This document shows, one piece after another, positions 17,376 through 25,627 of a DNA stretch of 64,000 nucleotides. Origin of the DNA: Clostridiales bacterium (GTDB taxonomy: Bacteria; Bacillota; Clostridia; Peptostreptococcales; Anaerovoracaceae); contig SVCU01000005.1 of NCBI GenBank assembly GCA_015058215.1, positions 34,538 through 98,537 on the forward strand, in the 5' to 3' direction. Below the pieces are notes generated by a model. The model searched no databases. It was not told the DNA's origin and saw nothing but the letters and a program-made list of their open reading frames with translations. The position numbers and the translations under genes were made by a program. The first letter of the stretch is position 1. Every line of letters begins with the position of its first letter.

Positions 17376-18335
17376 ATGTTCGGATACGTGATCGCAAACA
17401 AGGACCAGCTGACGCCGGAGCAGCAGGAACGGTACCGTTCTTACTACTGCGGCCTTTGCCATGCCCTGAAGGATCGCTTCGGCAGCATGAAACGCCTGTC
17501 TTTGACCTACGACCTGACCTTCCTGATCCTGCTGCTCTCTTCCCTTTACGAGCCGGAAACCGCTACGGAAGAGCTGCGCTGCGGTGTTCATCCGCTGAAG
17601 GCGCATACGGTGCGGCGAAACGAGATCACGGAGTACGGTGCGGATCTGAATCTGTACCTGGCCTATTATAACTGTCTGGACGATCTGCAGGATGACGGCA
17701 GCCTGAAGGGCCGCCTGGGGGCAGCCCTGTTCAAGGGGCCCATTCCGGAGATCGAAGCCCGCTGGCCCCGCCAGTGCGCTGCTGTGCGGCAGCATTTGGC
17801 GGCCATGAGCGCCCTGGAACAGGGCGCGGGGAACGGGGCGGCCTGCGGCCGCCCAGAAGGCGGCGCGACAAATCCCGAAGGCGCCGCCCGGACAAGCGGC
17901 GCGTCAAATCCCAACGGCGCCGCTTCCCCTGCCCAACTGGCCGATGCCATGGCCAACCGGTTCGGTGCTCTCATGGGGGAACTTTTCCTCTGGAAGGAAG
18001 ATCGCTGGGCTCCCGGCCTGCGCCGTCTGGGCGAAGGCCTTGGCCGCTTCATTTATCTGGCGGATGCCTACGAAGATCTGGAAAAAGATCGTAAGAAGGG
18101 CGCATACAATCCGCTTCTTGCCTTATACGGCGACGGCGAGGACTGTTTCCGGCAGGGGGAAGAACTTCTGACCCTGTTCCTGGCGGAAGCGGCTGCCGAA
18201 CTGGAAAAACTCCCCCTGGAGCAGGATCTGGACCTGCTTCGCAACATTCTCTACTCCGGTGTCTGGGCCCGGATCAACGGGGCGAAACTGCGCCGTGAAA
18301 CCGCTGCGAAAAAGGCGGCCAAAGCCCGCACCTAA
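17376..18335 (+). CDS. DUF5685 family protein
   Basis: 319 residues. The N-terminus FGYVIANKDQLTPEQQERY followed by YYCGLCHALKDRFG is diagnostic of DUF5685, and the helical DLNLYLAYYNCLDDLQDD and YLADAYEDLEKDRKKGAYNP segments also fit; the helical fold recalls isoprenoid-synthase-like bundles, though no DDxxD pair is convincing. In Clostridia the family sits next to a DnaJ-domain gene, as here (18 bases downstream). Residues about 150-190 form an Ala/Gly/Asn/Pro-rich insert encoded by the GC-palindrome repeats at 17836-17924. Function unknown. Confidence 0.85.
   Translation: MFGYVIANKDQLTPEQQERYRSYYCGLCHALKDRFGSMKRLSLTYDLTFLILLLSSLYEPETATEELRCGVHPLKAHTVRRNEITEYGADLNLYLAYYNCLDDLQDDGSLKGRLGAALFKGPIPEIEARWPRQCAAVRQHLAAMSALEQGAGNGAACGRPEGGATNPEGAARTSGASNPNGAASPAQLADAMANRFGALMGELFLWKEDRWAPGLRRLGEGLGRFIYLADAYEDLEKDRKKGAYNPLLALYGDGEDCFRQGEELLTLFLAEAAAELEKLPLEQDLDLLRNILYSGVWARINGAKLRRETAAKKAAKART
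17836..17924. repeat. Tandem GC-palindrome elements inside the DUF5685 gene
   Basis: Three consecutive inverted repeats. 17836-17854: GGGCGGCC / GGCCGCCC, 3-base loop. 17859-17888: GGCGGCGC / GCGCCGCC around GACAAATCCCGAAG. 17895-17924: AGCGGCGC / GCGCCGCT around GTCAAATCCCAACG. The last two are near copies with a 36-base period and 14-base loops, inserted in frame. Confidence 0.9.
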
Positions 18336-18353
18336 GAAAGGAACTAAGCTGCA

Positions 18354-19172
18354 ATGATGGATCCCTATCAGATCCTGGGCGTCGCACCCGGCGCTTCGGA
18401 CGATGAAGTGAAAAAAGCATACAGACAGCTGGCTCGTAAATACCACCCCGATGCCAACCCCGGCGACAAAACCGCGGAACAGAAGATGAAAGAGGTCAAC
18501 GCGGCCTACGATATGATCATCAACAAAAAGGTGGGTCCCCAGGGCGGCTACGGCGGGGCAAACCAGTCCTACTACGGCCGCAGCGAAACCGGCGGCGGGT
18601 CCCAGGGTGGCTATGGCCAGGGCTACGGGGAAGAAGATCCCTTCTTCGGCTTCGGTTTTGGCCCTTTCGGTACCTTCTTCTACGGTGCTGACGACCAAGA
18701 TCATTATGGTCAGAACGGTTCTTCGCAGAGCGGCTACGACCCCTACGGCACCGGCGGGTACGGCAGCGCACAGGGCGGCACCTACCGCCAGAGCTACAGT
18801 ACCTCTGCCAATTCGCCTCAGATGCAGCGCATCGCGGAACGGGTGCAGGCGCGTGATTACGACGGGGCACTGACCCTGCTGAACGCAGTTCTCCTGAAGG
18901 ACCGCAACGCCAAGTGGTACTATTACAGCGCCCTGGCGAACCACGGTGTGGGAAACCGCATCCAGGCCCGTCAGGATGCAGCCAAAGCGGTGCAGATGGA
19001 ACCCGGAAACGGCGAATACCAGATGCTTTATGCCCGCCTGCAGAACGGAAGCTACGCTTACAATGCGGCCGGCAGCCAGTACCAGCGCCCGGCCGCCAGC
19101 CTGGGAAGTTTTTGTTTCACCCTCTGCCTGATGAATTTCCTGTGCCGGTTTTTCCCCTTCTGCTGGTGCTGA
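18354..19172 (+). CDS. DnaJ (J-domain) protein with TPR-like C-terminus
   Basis: 272 residues. The J-domain occupies 3-65 with the HPD motif in [18 protein letters not shown] Gly/Tyr/Gln-rich disordered region spans about 66-150. A helical, TPR-like segment follows ([20 protein letters not shown], then [14 protein letters not shown]), and a hydrophobic Cys/Phe-rich tail ([20 protein letters not shown]) could insert in membrane. It lacks the zinc-finger and C-terminal domains of true DnaJ, so it is a specialised Hsp70 co-chaperone. It is convergent with the dnaK gene downstream; a working pair is possible but unproven. Confidence 0.88.
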   Translation: MMDPYQILGVAPGASDDEVKKAYRQLARKYHPDANPGDKTAEQKMKEVNAAYDMIINKKVGPQGGYGGANQSYYGRSETGGGSQGGYGQGYGEEDPFFGFGFGPFGTFFYGADDQDHYGQNGSSQSGYDPYGTGGYGSAQGGTYRQSYSTSANSPQMQRIAERVQARDYDGALTLLNAVLLKDRNAKWYYYSALANHGVGNRIQARQDAAKAVQMEPGNGEYQMLYARLQNGSYAYNAAGSQYQRPAASLGSFCFTLCLMNFLCRFFPFCWC

Positions 19173-19196
19173 GGGCCATAACTCCATACAGAACCC

Positions 19197-19225
19197 AAAG
19201 GACGCACGACCTGCGTCCTTTTTTC
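19197..19225 (+). terminator. Intrinsic terminator after the DnaJ-domain gene
   Basis: Arms AAAGGACGCA / TGCGTCCTTT, 5-base loop, T-run. Confidence 0.9.
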
Positions 19226-19310
19226 TTGTTTATAAAAGCCATGGGAAAGGGAAGCCATTTTTCAAAAAGGCTTTCCTTCGCCCATTCATATGACTTTTAG
19301 AGAGCAAAAT

Positions 19311-19338
19311 AAAAAGGCACACGGCTGTGTGCCTTTTT
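19311..19338. terminator. Terminator of dnaK (minus), symmetric
   Basis: AAAAAGGCACAC / GTGTGCCTTTTT with a short loop, directly after the dnaK stop on the minus strand. Confidence 0.9.
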
Positions 19339-19349
19339 GAGTGTGAAAT

Positions 19350-21170
19350 TTAGTCCACCACTTCGAACTCTGCATCGATGGCATCGCCTTCGGCGCTGTT
19401 CTCGTAGCCGGCAGTGGGGTCGGAACCGGCGGCGAAGCCGTCCGCGCCGGGGCCGTCCTGAGGCACGCTGCCCCGGACGTTGTTCATCAGATCCCGCAGG
19501 GCTTCCGTAGCGGCCCGCAGTTCGTTCGTATCCTTGTGGCGGAGGGCTTTTTTGACCCGCTTTACCGGTTCCACCAGAAGGGCCCGGTCTTCCTTCTTCA
19601 TCTTGCGGGCCATGGAAACGGCTTCGTACACCAGCTGTTCCGCTTCGTTCTTCAAAGCGGTGAGGCTCTTTTTGGCGGCATCTTCTTCTGCGTAGATCTG
19701 CGCATCCCGGATGGCGCGGTCGATTTCCTCCTGACTCAGGTTGCCGGAGGCGGTGATGGTAATGCTTTGTTCTTTGCCGGTGCCCAGATCCTTGGCGGAC
19801 ACGCTGACGATACCGTTGGTGTCGATGCTGAAGGTGACTTCGATCTTGGGGATGCCCCGCATGGCCCGGCGGATGCCGTCCAGCTTGAAGCGGCCCAGGG
19901 TCTTGTTGGCGGAGGCAAGCTCCCGTTCTCCCTGCAGTACATGAACGTCTACAGAGGTCTGGAAGTTGGCGGCGGTGGTGAACACCTGGCTCTTTTCGAT
20001 GGGTAGGGTGCTGTTGCGGTCGATGATACGGGCGAAGACATCCCCCATGGTTTCAATGCCCAGAGAGAGGGGGGTGACATCCAGCAGCAGCAGGCTGCGG
20101 ACTTCACCGCCCAGAACACCGCCCTGAAGTGCCGCGCCGACAGCGACGCATTCGTCGGGGTTGATGCCTTTGAAGGGCTCCTTGCCGGTGAGGCGTCGTA
20201 CGGCTTCCTGTACGGCGGGAATGCGGCTGGAACCGCCTACCAGAAGCACCTTGCTCAGTTCGTGGACCTGCAGGCCGGAGTCCAGAAGGGCCTGCTGGGC
20301 AGGGCCCATGGTGGCTTCCACAAGGTGTGCGGTGAGCTCGTTGAACTTCGCCCGGGAAAGGGCCAGATCCATGTGGAGGGGTTCCCCGTTCTTCATGGTC
20401 AGGAAAGGCAGATTGATACTGGTGGCCAGGGTGGAGGAAAGCTCGATCTTGGCCTTTTCTGCGGCTTCGATGACCCGCTGCAGGGCCACGGGTTCCCTGG
20501 AAAGATCCACGCCGGTCTGACGGCGGAATTCACCGATCAGATAGTCGGTGACGCAGCGGTCGAAGTCGTCGCCGCCCAGGCGATTGTTGCCGGCGGTGGC
20601 CAGTACTTCGATCACGTCGCTGTTGATATCCAGAATGGAGACGTCGAAGGTGCCGCCGCCCAGGTCGTAGACCATGATTTTCTGGGGTTCTTCTTTGTTG
20701 ACACCGTAGGCCAGAGCCGCTGCGGTGGGTTCGTTGATGATGCGCTTCACTTCCAGACCGGCGATCTTGCCGGCATCCTTGGTGGCCTGGCGCTGGGAGT
20801 CGCTGAAATAGGCGGGAACGGTGATGACCGCTTCCGTTACGGTTTCACCCAGATAGGCTTCCGCGTCGCTTTTCAGTTTGGCCAGGATCATGGCGGAGAT
20901 CTCCTGGGGGGAGAAAGCCTTGCCGTCGATGGTGACCCGGTAATCGCTGCCCATTTCCCGCTTGATGGAAGAAATGGTGCGCTGCGGGTTGGTAACGCTC
21001 TGGCGCTTGGCGACGGATCCCACAAGACGCTCGCCGTCCTTGGTGAAGGCCACGACGGAAGGGGTGGTGCGGCTGCCCTCGGGAGAGGGAATGACGACGG
21101 ATTCGCCGCCCTCCATAACGGCTACGCAGGAATTGGTGGTACCCAGGTCGATACCGATGATCTTAGACAT
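19350..21170 (-). CDS. dnaK: Molecular chaperone DnaK (Hsp70)
   Basis: 606 residues, close to the usual 605-640. N-terminal phosphate loop [18 protein letters not shown], then [44 protein letters not shown] and [12 protein letters not shown] define the ATPase domain. The substrate domain follows from about 385 ([11 protein letters not shown]). The C-terminal lid ends in an acidic tail EFEVVD. It folds and protects cytoplasmic proteins with DnaJ and GrpE. The gene stands alone, without hrcA, grpE or dnaJ, and no CIRCE element is visible upstream. A GC-rich hairpin (GGCGGC/GCCGCC, 21213-21230) lies in its leader. It may be a second, specialised DnaK if an hrcA-operon copy exists elsewhere. Confidence 0.95.
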   Translation of the reverse strand: MSKIIGIDLGTTNSCVAVMEGGESVVIPSPEGSRTTPSVVAFTKDGERLVGSVAKRQSVTNPQRTISSIKREMGSDYRVTIDGKAFSPQEISAMILAKLKSDAEAYLGETVTEAVITVPAYFSDSQRQATKDAGKIAGLEVKRIINEPTAAALAYGVNKEEPQKIMVYDLGGGTFDVSILDINSDVIEVLATAGNNRLGGDDFDRCVTDYLIGEFRRQTGVDLSREPVALQRVIEAAEKAKIELSSTLATSINLPFLTMKNGEPLHMDLALSRAKFNELTAHLVEATMGPAQQALLDSGLQVHELSKVLLVGGSSRIPAVQEAVRRLTGKEPFKGINPDECVAVGAALQGGVLGGEVRSLLLLDVTPLSLGIETMGDVFARIIDRNSTLPIEKSQVFTTAANFQTSVDVHVLQGERELASANKTLGRFKLDGIRRAMRGIPKIEVTFSIDTNGIVSVSAKDLGTGKEQSITITASGNLSQEEIDRAIRDAQIYAEEDAAKKSLTALKNEAEQLVYEAVSMARKMKKEDRALLVEPVKRVKKALRHKDTNELRAATEALRDLMNNVRGSVPQDGPGADGFAAGSDPTAGYENSAEGDAIDAEFEVVD

Positions 21171-21325
21171 TAAAAAATCCTCCCTTTGGATGGTTTTGAC
21201 GGAATCTGTGCGGGCGGCGAACGGGCCGCCGCCTCTCGATAGTTCTATTAACGCACAGGAAAATAAACCGAAGATAAAGCGTGCAAAAACTCACGGAAAA
21301 AGAAACAAACTTCGTTCTAAGGTGG

Positions 21326-21354
21326 TTGAAGAAAAAAACCCTTTGTGATATACT
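21326..21354 (+). promoter_or_regulatory. Sigma-A promoter of the VanY-like gene
   Basis: TTGAAG, 17 bases, TATACT, 30 bases before the ATG at 21385. Confidence 0.75.
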
Positions 21355-21384
21355 AATTTAAATTATCCTCGGGGGCATATCTTT

Positions 21385-22242
21385 ATGAGAAAGGCAAGAC
21401 ATCATAAGAAGGTCAAGATCAATAAAAAAAGACTGACTGTCACCCTCCTGGCACTGATCTTCCTGCTGGCAGGCATCACCGTTCTGCTGCACGGCTGCGG
21501 CCCTCAGGGCCCCACGGAAGAAGAACTGGCAGAGCAGCAGCGGCTGGAAGAAGAACGCCGTCAGGAAGAAGAGCGGCAGCGCCAGGAAGAAGAAAAGCGC
21601 CAGGCGGAAGAAAAGTCCCGTCAGGACCGCATGTACGCTTACGAAAACGGTTTCCTGATGCTGCTGAATAAAGAACACTCCGTGGATGAAAACTATAAGG
21701 CAGAAGACATGGTCATGATCGCCGAAGAGTACTGCTGCCCGGACAGAAGTGCCTCCACCCGCTATATGCGCGAGGAAGCGGTGGTCCAGTTCCAGAAAAT
21801 GCTGGATGCGGGCAGAGCGGAAGGGCAGGTCATCAAGATGACCACCGCCTATCGCTCCTACTGGTTCCAGAAGACCCTGTGGGATAATTACGTAAAGAAA
21901 GACGGCGAAGCCGCCGCGGCCCGCTACAGCGCCCGCCCCGGCACCAGCGAACACCAGTCCGGCCTGGCGGTGGACGTTTCCTCCGCTTCCGTGGATTGGT
22001 ACCTGCGCAACGCATTCGGTGAGACACCGGAAGGCAAATGGCTGGCAGAGCACTGCGCCGAATACGGTTTCATCCTCCGCTATCCCGTGGACGGCGAAGA
22101 GAAGACCGGCTACATGTACGAGCCCTGGCATGTGCGTTACGTCACCGCACCGGTGGCCAAGGAGATCACCGAAAAAGGTCTCGTTCTGGAAGAATATTTA
22201 GCCCTGTACGACTGGGAAAACGGCGGCGTGCCCGTGCAGTAA
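21385..22242 (+). CDS. VanY/M15B-type D-alanyl-D-alanine carboxypeptidase, membrane-anchored
   Basis: 285 residues. Basic N-terminus, one hydrophobic segment (about 17-36) ending in LHGC, which is a poor lipobox, so either a signal anchor or a lipoprotein. Residues 44-80 are an almost uninterrupted Glu/Arg/Gln coiled coil. The M15B zinc site is complete: His190 in TSEHQSG, Asp197 in LAVDV, Glu246 and His249 in EPWH; TTAYRSYWFQ is the typical entry motif. It trims the terminal D-Ala from peptidoglycan stem peptides outside the membrane. It has its own promoter; guaB follows after 71 bases. Confidence 0.92.
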   Translation: MRKARHHKKVKINKKRLTVTLLALIFLLAGITVLLHGCGPQGPTEEELAEQQRLEEERRQEEERQRQEEEKRQAEEKSRQDRMYAYENGFLMLLNKEHSVDENYKAEDMVMIAEEYCCPDRSASTRYMREEAVVQFQKMLDAGRAEGQVIKMTTAYRSYWFQKTLWDNYVKKDGEAAAARYSARPGTSEHQSGLAVDVSSASVDWYLRNAFGETPEGKWLAEHCAEYGFILRYPVDGEEKTGYMYEPWHVRYVTAPVAKEITEKGLVLEEYLALYDWENGGVPVQ

Positions 22243-22313
22243 CGGTCGTTCATATACAATCGTCATCATTAACAGTCTAAATAAGAAACGCAAAAGAAAG
22301 GAAGAAGAATACC

Positions 22314-23816
22314 ATGGCATTTTACTTCAAAGAACCCTCCCGAACTTTCAATGAGTACCTGCTGGTACCCGGTTATTCCTCTGCAGAACACACTCCTGCA
22401 AATGTAGACCTGTCCACTCCCCTGGTCAAGTTCAAGAAGGGTGAAGAACCCGCGATCAAAATGAACATCCCCATGGTCTCCGCCATCATGCAGGCGGTTT
22501 CCGGTGAAAAACTGGCAGTGGCTTTGGCTCGTGAAGGCGGCGTTTCCTTCATCTACGGTTCTCAGACCATCGAAGATGAAGCAGCCATGGTAGCCCGCGT
22601 CAAGAGCACCAAAGCAGGCTTCGTTAAGAGCGTTTCCAACGTAATGCCGACCCAGACCCTGAAGGATATTCTCGCCCTGAAGGAAAAGAACGGTCACTCC
22701 ACCATCGCAGTCACCGAAGACGGCACCACCAACGGCAAGCTGCTGGGCATCGTTACCGGCAGAGACTACAGAGTTTCCAGAATGGATCCCGCCACTCCCG
22801 TGAAGGATTTCATGACCCCTCTGGACAAGCTGATCACCGCTCCCGAAGGCACCACCCTTTCCGAAGCAAACGATATCCTGTGGGACCACAAGCTGAACTC
22901 CCTGCCCATTCTGGACGCAGAAGGCAGACTGCAGTCCTTCGTTTTCCGCAAGGACTACGAAACCCATAAGGCCAATAAGCTGGAACTGCTGGACGATCAC
23001 AAGCGTTACATCGTCGGCGCCGGTATCAATACCAGAGACTATAAGGAAAGAGTACCCGCTCTGCTGGCAGCCGGTGCAGACGTTCTGTGCATCGACTCCT
23101 CCGAAGGTTTCTCCCAGTGGCAGGCAGATACCCTGAAGTGGATCCGCAGCGAATACGGCGACACCGTGAAGTGCGGTGCCGGCAACGTAGTTGACGCAGA
23201 AGGCTTCCGCTTCCTGGCAGAAGCCGGCGCAGACTTCATCAAGATCGGTATCGGCGGCGGCTCCATCTGCATCACCAGAGAACAGAAGGGCATCGGCCGC
23301 GGCCAGGCTTCCGCAGTCATCGACGTGGCAGCAGCCCGTGACGAATACTACAAGGAAACCGGCATCTACATTCCCATCTGCTCCGACGGCGGTATCGTAT
23401 ACGACTACCACATGACCCTGGCTCTGGCCATGGGCGCAGACTTCCTGATGCTGGGCCGTTACTTCGCCCGCTTCGAAGAATCCCCCTCCGCAAAGGTCAA
23501 CATCAACGGTACCTTCATGAAGGAATACTGGGGTGAAGGTTCCAGCCGTGCCCGTAACTGGCAGCGCTACGATATGGGCGGCGCAGGCAAGCTCTCCTTC
23601 GAAGAAGGCGTAGACTCCTACGTTCCCTACGCAGGTACCCTGAAGGACAACGTGGGCCACTCCCTGGCCAAGGTTCGTTCCACCATGTGCAACTGCGGCG
23701 CACTGACCATTCCCGAACTGCAGCAGAAGGCCAAGCTGACCCTGGTCTCCGCCACCAGTATCGTGGAAGGCGGCGCCCACGACGTTGTGCTGAAGGAAGC
23801 CCGCAATCGCGAATAA
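22314..23816 (+). CDS. guaB: IMP dehydrogenase
   Basis: 500 residues. Converts IMP to XMP with NAD+, the first committed step of GMP synthesis. The TIM barrel is split by two CBS domains (about 95-210). The catalytic loop is [17 protein letters not shown] with Cys319; the flap region reads [17 protein letters not shown], characteristic of the divergent IMPDH group found in Clostridia. Codon use is strongly biased (CTG, GAA, GGC, CGC/AGA), as in the ribosomal genes at the right end, suggesting high expression. The stop is followed by a long hairpin without a T-run. Confidence 0.94.
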   Translation: MAFYFKEPSRTFNEYLLVPGYSSAEHTPANVDLSTPLVKFKKGEEPAIKMNIPMVSAIMQAVSGEKLAVALAREGGVSFIYGSQTIEDEAAMVARVKSTKAGFVKSVSNVMPTQTLKDILALKEKNGHSTIAVTEDGTTNGKLLGIVTGRDYRVSRMDPATPVKDFMTPLDKLITAPEGTTLSEANDILWDHKLNSLPILDAEGRLQSFVFRKDYETHKANKLELLDDHKRYIVGAGINTRDYKERVPALLAAGADVLCIDSSEGFSQWQADTLKWIRSEYGDTVKCGAGNVVDAEGFRFLAEAGADFIKIGIGGGSICITREQKGIGRGQASAVIDVAAARDEYYKETGIYIPICSDGGIVYDYHMTLALAMGADFLMLGRYFARFEESPSAKVNINGTFMKEYWGEGSSRARNWQRYDMGGAGKLSFEEGVDSYVPYAGTLKDNVGHSLAKVRSTMCNCGALTIPELQQKAKLTLVSATSIVEGGAHDVVLKEARNRE

Positions 23817-23838
23817 TTATCTGAGATAAAAACAAATA

Positions 23839-23883
23839 CACCCGGGGGCTTGGCAGAGTCGAACTCTGCCGAACTCCCGGGTG
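23839..23883 (+). other. Long two-part hairpin after guaB
   Basis: Outer arms CACCCGGG / CCCGGGTG and inner arms GGCAGAGT / ACTCTGCC. There is no clean T-run, so it is either a weak terminator or an mRNA 3'-end stabiliser. Confidence 0.65.
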
Positions 23884-23944
23884 ATTCGTTTCCTCAAAAG
23901 TGCATTCTGCTTTCTGACGAGTGATTTCAAGAAGGAGGAACGGC

Positions 23945-24121
23945 ATGAAATCGAAGAAGTGGAAAAAGGCCATAACTTCTGTGCTTCTGTTTGCTCTTGT
24001 ACTTTCAATTATTTGCACTGTATCTACAGTGGGGTATGATATCACTCTTGTTTACGGCTCTAATATCACCCGATGCACCAACAAAATTACCGGGCTATCG
24101 GGGGCCATTCTGTTACAATGA
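23945..24121 (+). CDS. Small secreted peptide gene, possibly frameshifted
   Basis: 58 residues: a basic start (MKSKKWKKA), a hydrophobic signal segment, then an exported tail of about 30 residues (YGSNITRCTNKITG). AAGGAGG six bases before the ATG is a strong ribosome site, so it is or was translated. It stops at TGA 24119. Another frame continues past the stop from about 24093 to TAA at 24159, ending YNEADVAGTMTMKEP, which looks like coding sequence; one indel near 24090-24115 would join them into a peptide of about 70 residues. No family recognised. A toxin-, pheromone- or bacteriocin-like role is speculation. Confidence 0.6.
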   Translation: MKSKKWKKAITSVLLFALVLSIICTVSTVGYDITLVYGSNITRCTNKITGLSGAILLQ

Positions 24122-24162
24122 GGCGGATGTGGCCGGTACAATGACTATGAAAGAGCCGTAAA
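24049..24162. repeat. 11-base inverted repeat spanning the peptide gene's 3' half
   Basis: GTTTACGGCTC at 24049-24059 and its exact complement GAGCCGTAAAC at 24152-24162, 92 bases apart, bracketing the possible frameshift. The right copy also forms a small hairpin, AGCCGT-AA-ACGGCT. Confidence 0.7.
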
Positions 24163-24206
24163 CGGCTACAAAAAGTAAAAGCGCTGGAACATTAAAGTTA
24201 GAAAAA

Positions 24207-24303
24207 GAAAAGGGATACCCAAGCAGAGTATATGGAGCTTCCAACCACTGCATGCAAGTGTAATGGAGGAAGCGGAATCCGACTCTGTGAGGGTATCCCT
24301 TTT
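24207..24303. other. Rod-like structured element ending in a terminator
   Basis: About 95 bases fold into one long rod with four paired steps: AAAGGGATACCC / GGGTATCCCTTT, then GCAGAGT / ACTCTGT, then GCTTCC / GGAAGC, then CACT / AGTG at the tip. T-runs flank it on both strands, so it can end transcription from the peptide gene and from codA on minus. It is far longer than needed for termination and may be a small RNA or a MITE-like element. Confidence 0.7.
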
Positions 24304-24323
24304 TGTTTGTTGTATTTTAAATT

Positions 24324-25559
24324 CTAGAACAGTGCCTTCTTGGTGCCGGGCACGCTCTCTGCGATCTTCTTGCCGCCCTTCACGTTCAGCAGAACGGGAG
24401 CGTCGGTGATCAGAGCTTCATAGTAATCCTTGGCATCCAGCACGATGAAATCGGCGGGCTTGCCCTCTGCCAGACCGTAGGCTTCGCCCAGGTGCAGGGT
24501 GCGGGCAGCGTTGGTGCTGATCAGCTTGTAGGAATTCAGGATCTCTTCGTAGCCCATCATCTGGCAGACGTGGAGGCCCATGAAGACTACATCGCGCAGG
24601 GAGCCGTTGCCCATGGGGTACCAGGGGTCGAAGATGTCGTCGTGGCCGAAGGAAACGTTGCAGCCAGCGGCCAGAAGTTCCTTCACGCGGGTGATGCCCC
24701 GGCGCTTGGGATAGTTGTCCAGGCGGCCCTGCAGGTGGGTGTTCACCAGAGGATTGGAAACGAAGTTGATGCCGCTCATGACCAGCAGGCGCATCAGGCG
24801 CTGCACGTAAGCGTTGTTGTAGGAATGCATGGCGGTGGTGTGGCTGGCGGTGACCTTTTCGCCCATGTTCATTTCGTAGGCACGGGCAGCCAGGGTTTCC
24901 AGACCGCGGGAGGCTTCGTCGTCAATTTCGTCGCAGTGGACATCCACCAGCTTGTCGTACTTGGCGGCCAGTTCCATGGCGAAGTTCAGGGAAGATACGC
25001 TGTATTCCCGGGTGAATTCAAAGTGGGGGATGGCACCCACAACGTCAGCGCCCATCTTGACGGCATCGATCATCAGCTGACGGCCGTTGGGGTAGCTTTC
25101 GATGCCTTCCTGGGGGAAAGCCACGATCTGGATGTCCATCACGTCCTTCTTTTCTTCGCGGAGTTCGATCAGGGCTTCCATGGCGGTGAGCTTGGGATCG
25201 GTCACGTCAACGTGGGTACGGATGTGCTGGATGCCGTTGACAGCGTACATGCGCAGAACCTTTTCCACGCGCTGGCGCACGTCTTCTTTGGTCAGCTTGT
25301 CCTTTCGCTTGGCCCAGCATTCGATGCCTTCGAACAGGGTGCCGCTCATGTTCCAGACGGGGTCCCCGGCGGTGAGGCAGGCATCCAGGTGCACATGGGA
25401 TTCGATGAAGGGGGGCAGGGCCAGCTTACCGCCCATGTCCACGCAGTCTTCGCCGGGCAGGGGCTCCAGGTGGGAAGCGATCTCCTTGAAGATGCCGTTT
25501 TCCACGCGGATATCACTGGTTTCTTTTGCATTTTCCAGATACAGATTTTGATACAGCAT
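24324..25559 (-). CDS. codA: Cytosine deaminase
   Basis: 411 residues. Deaminates cytosine to uracil and ammonia for pyrimidine salvage. Metal ligands of the amidohydrolase fold are all present: His55 and His57 in ESHVHLD, His208 and Glu211 in VDVHCDEIDDE, His240 in ASHTTAMHS and Asp307/308 in FGHDD. Long stretches such as PHFEFTREY and HLQGRLDNYPKRRGITRVKE (20 residues) match the E. coli CodA pattern closely. It follows codB after 68 bases that contain a terminator-like hairpin, with its own ribosome site. The order codB-codA is conserved. Confidence 0.95.
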   Translation of the reverse strand: MLYQNLYLENAKETSDIRVENGIFKEIASHLEPLPGEDCVDMGGKLALPPFIESHVHLDACLTAGDPVWNMSGTLFEGIECWAKRKDKLTKEDVRQRVEKVLRMYAVNGIQHIRTHVDVTDPKLTAMEALIELREEKKDVMDIQIVAFPQEGIESYPNGRQLMIDAVKMGADVVGAIPHFEFTREYSVSSLNFAMELAAKYDKLVDVHCDEIDDEASRGLETLAARAYEMNMGEKVTASHTTAMHSYNNAYVQRLMRLLVMSGINFVSNPLVNTHLQGRLDNYPKRRGITRVKELLAAGCNVSFGHDDIFDPWYPMGNGSLRDVVFMGLHVCQMMGYEEILNSYKLISTNAARTLHLGEAYGLAEGKPADFIVLDAKDYYEALITDAPVLLNVKGGKKIAESVPGTKKALF

Positions 25560-25576
25560 AGGTGCTCCTTGATTCT

Positions 25577-25609
25577 AAAAAATGTGCCGGGAAAAGGCTC
25601 CCGGCACAT
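25577..25609 (-). terminator. Terminator-like hairpin between codB and codA
   Basis: Arms ATGTGCCGGGA / TCCCGGCACAT with a 6-base loop, followed on the minus strand by six T, then the codA ribosome site. It should reduce codA relative to codB or be controlled by read-through. Confidence 0.75.
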
Positions 25610-25627
25610 AGGGTGTACAAAATAGGG

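Noticed and set aside
21171..21384. CIRCE/HrcA operator upstream of dnaK
   Set aside because: No TTAGCACTC-N9-GAGTGCTAA or close variant is present; only a GC-rich hairpin is seen.
23839..23883. tRNA or tRNA-like T-arm after guaB
   Set aside because: The minus strand shows GAGTTCGACTC, but the stem does not pair as a T-arm and no acceptor, D or anticodon arm exists nearby; it is the loop of a simple hairpin.
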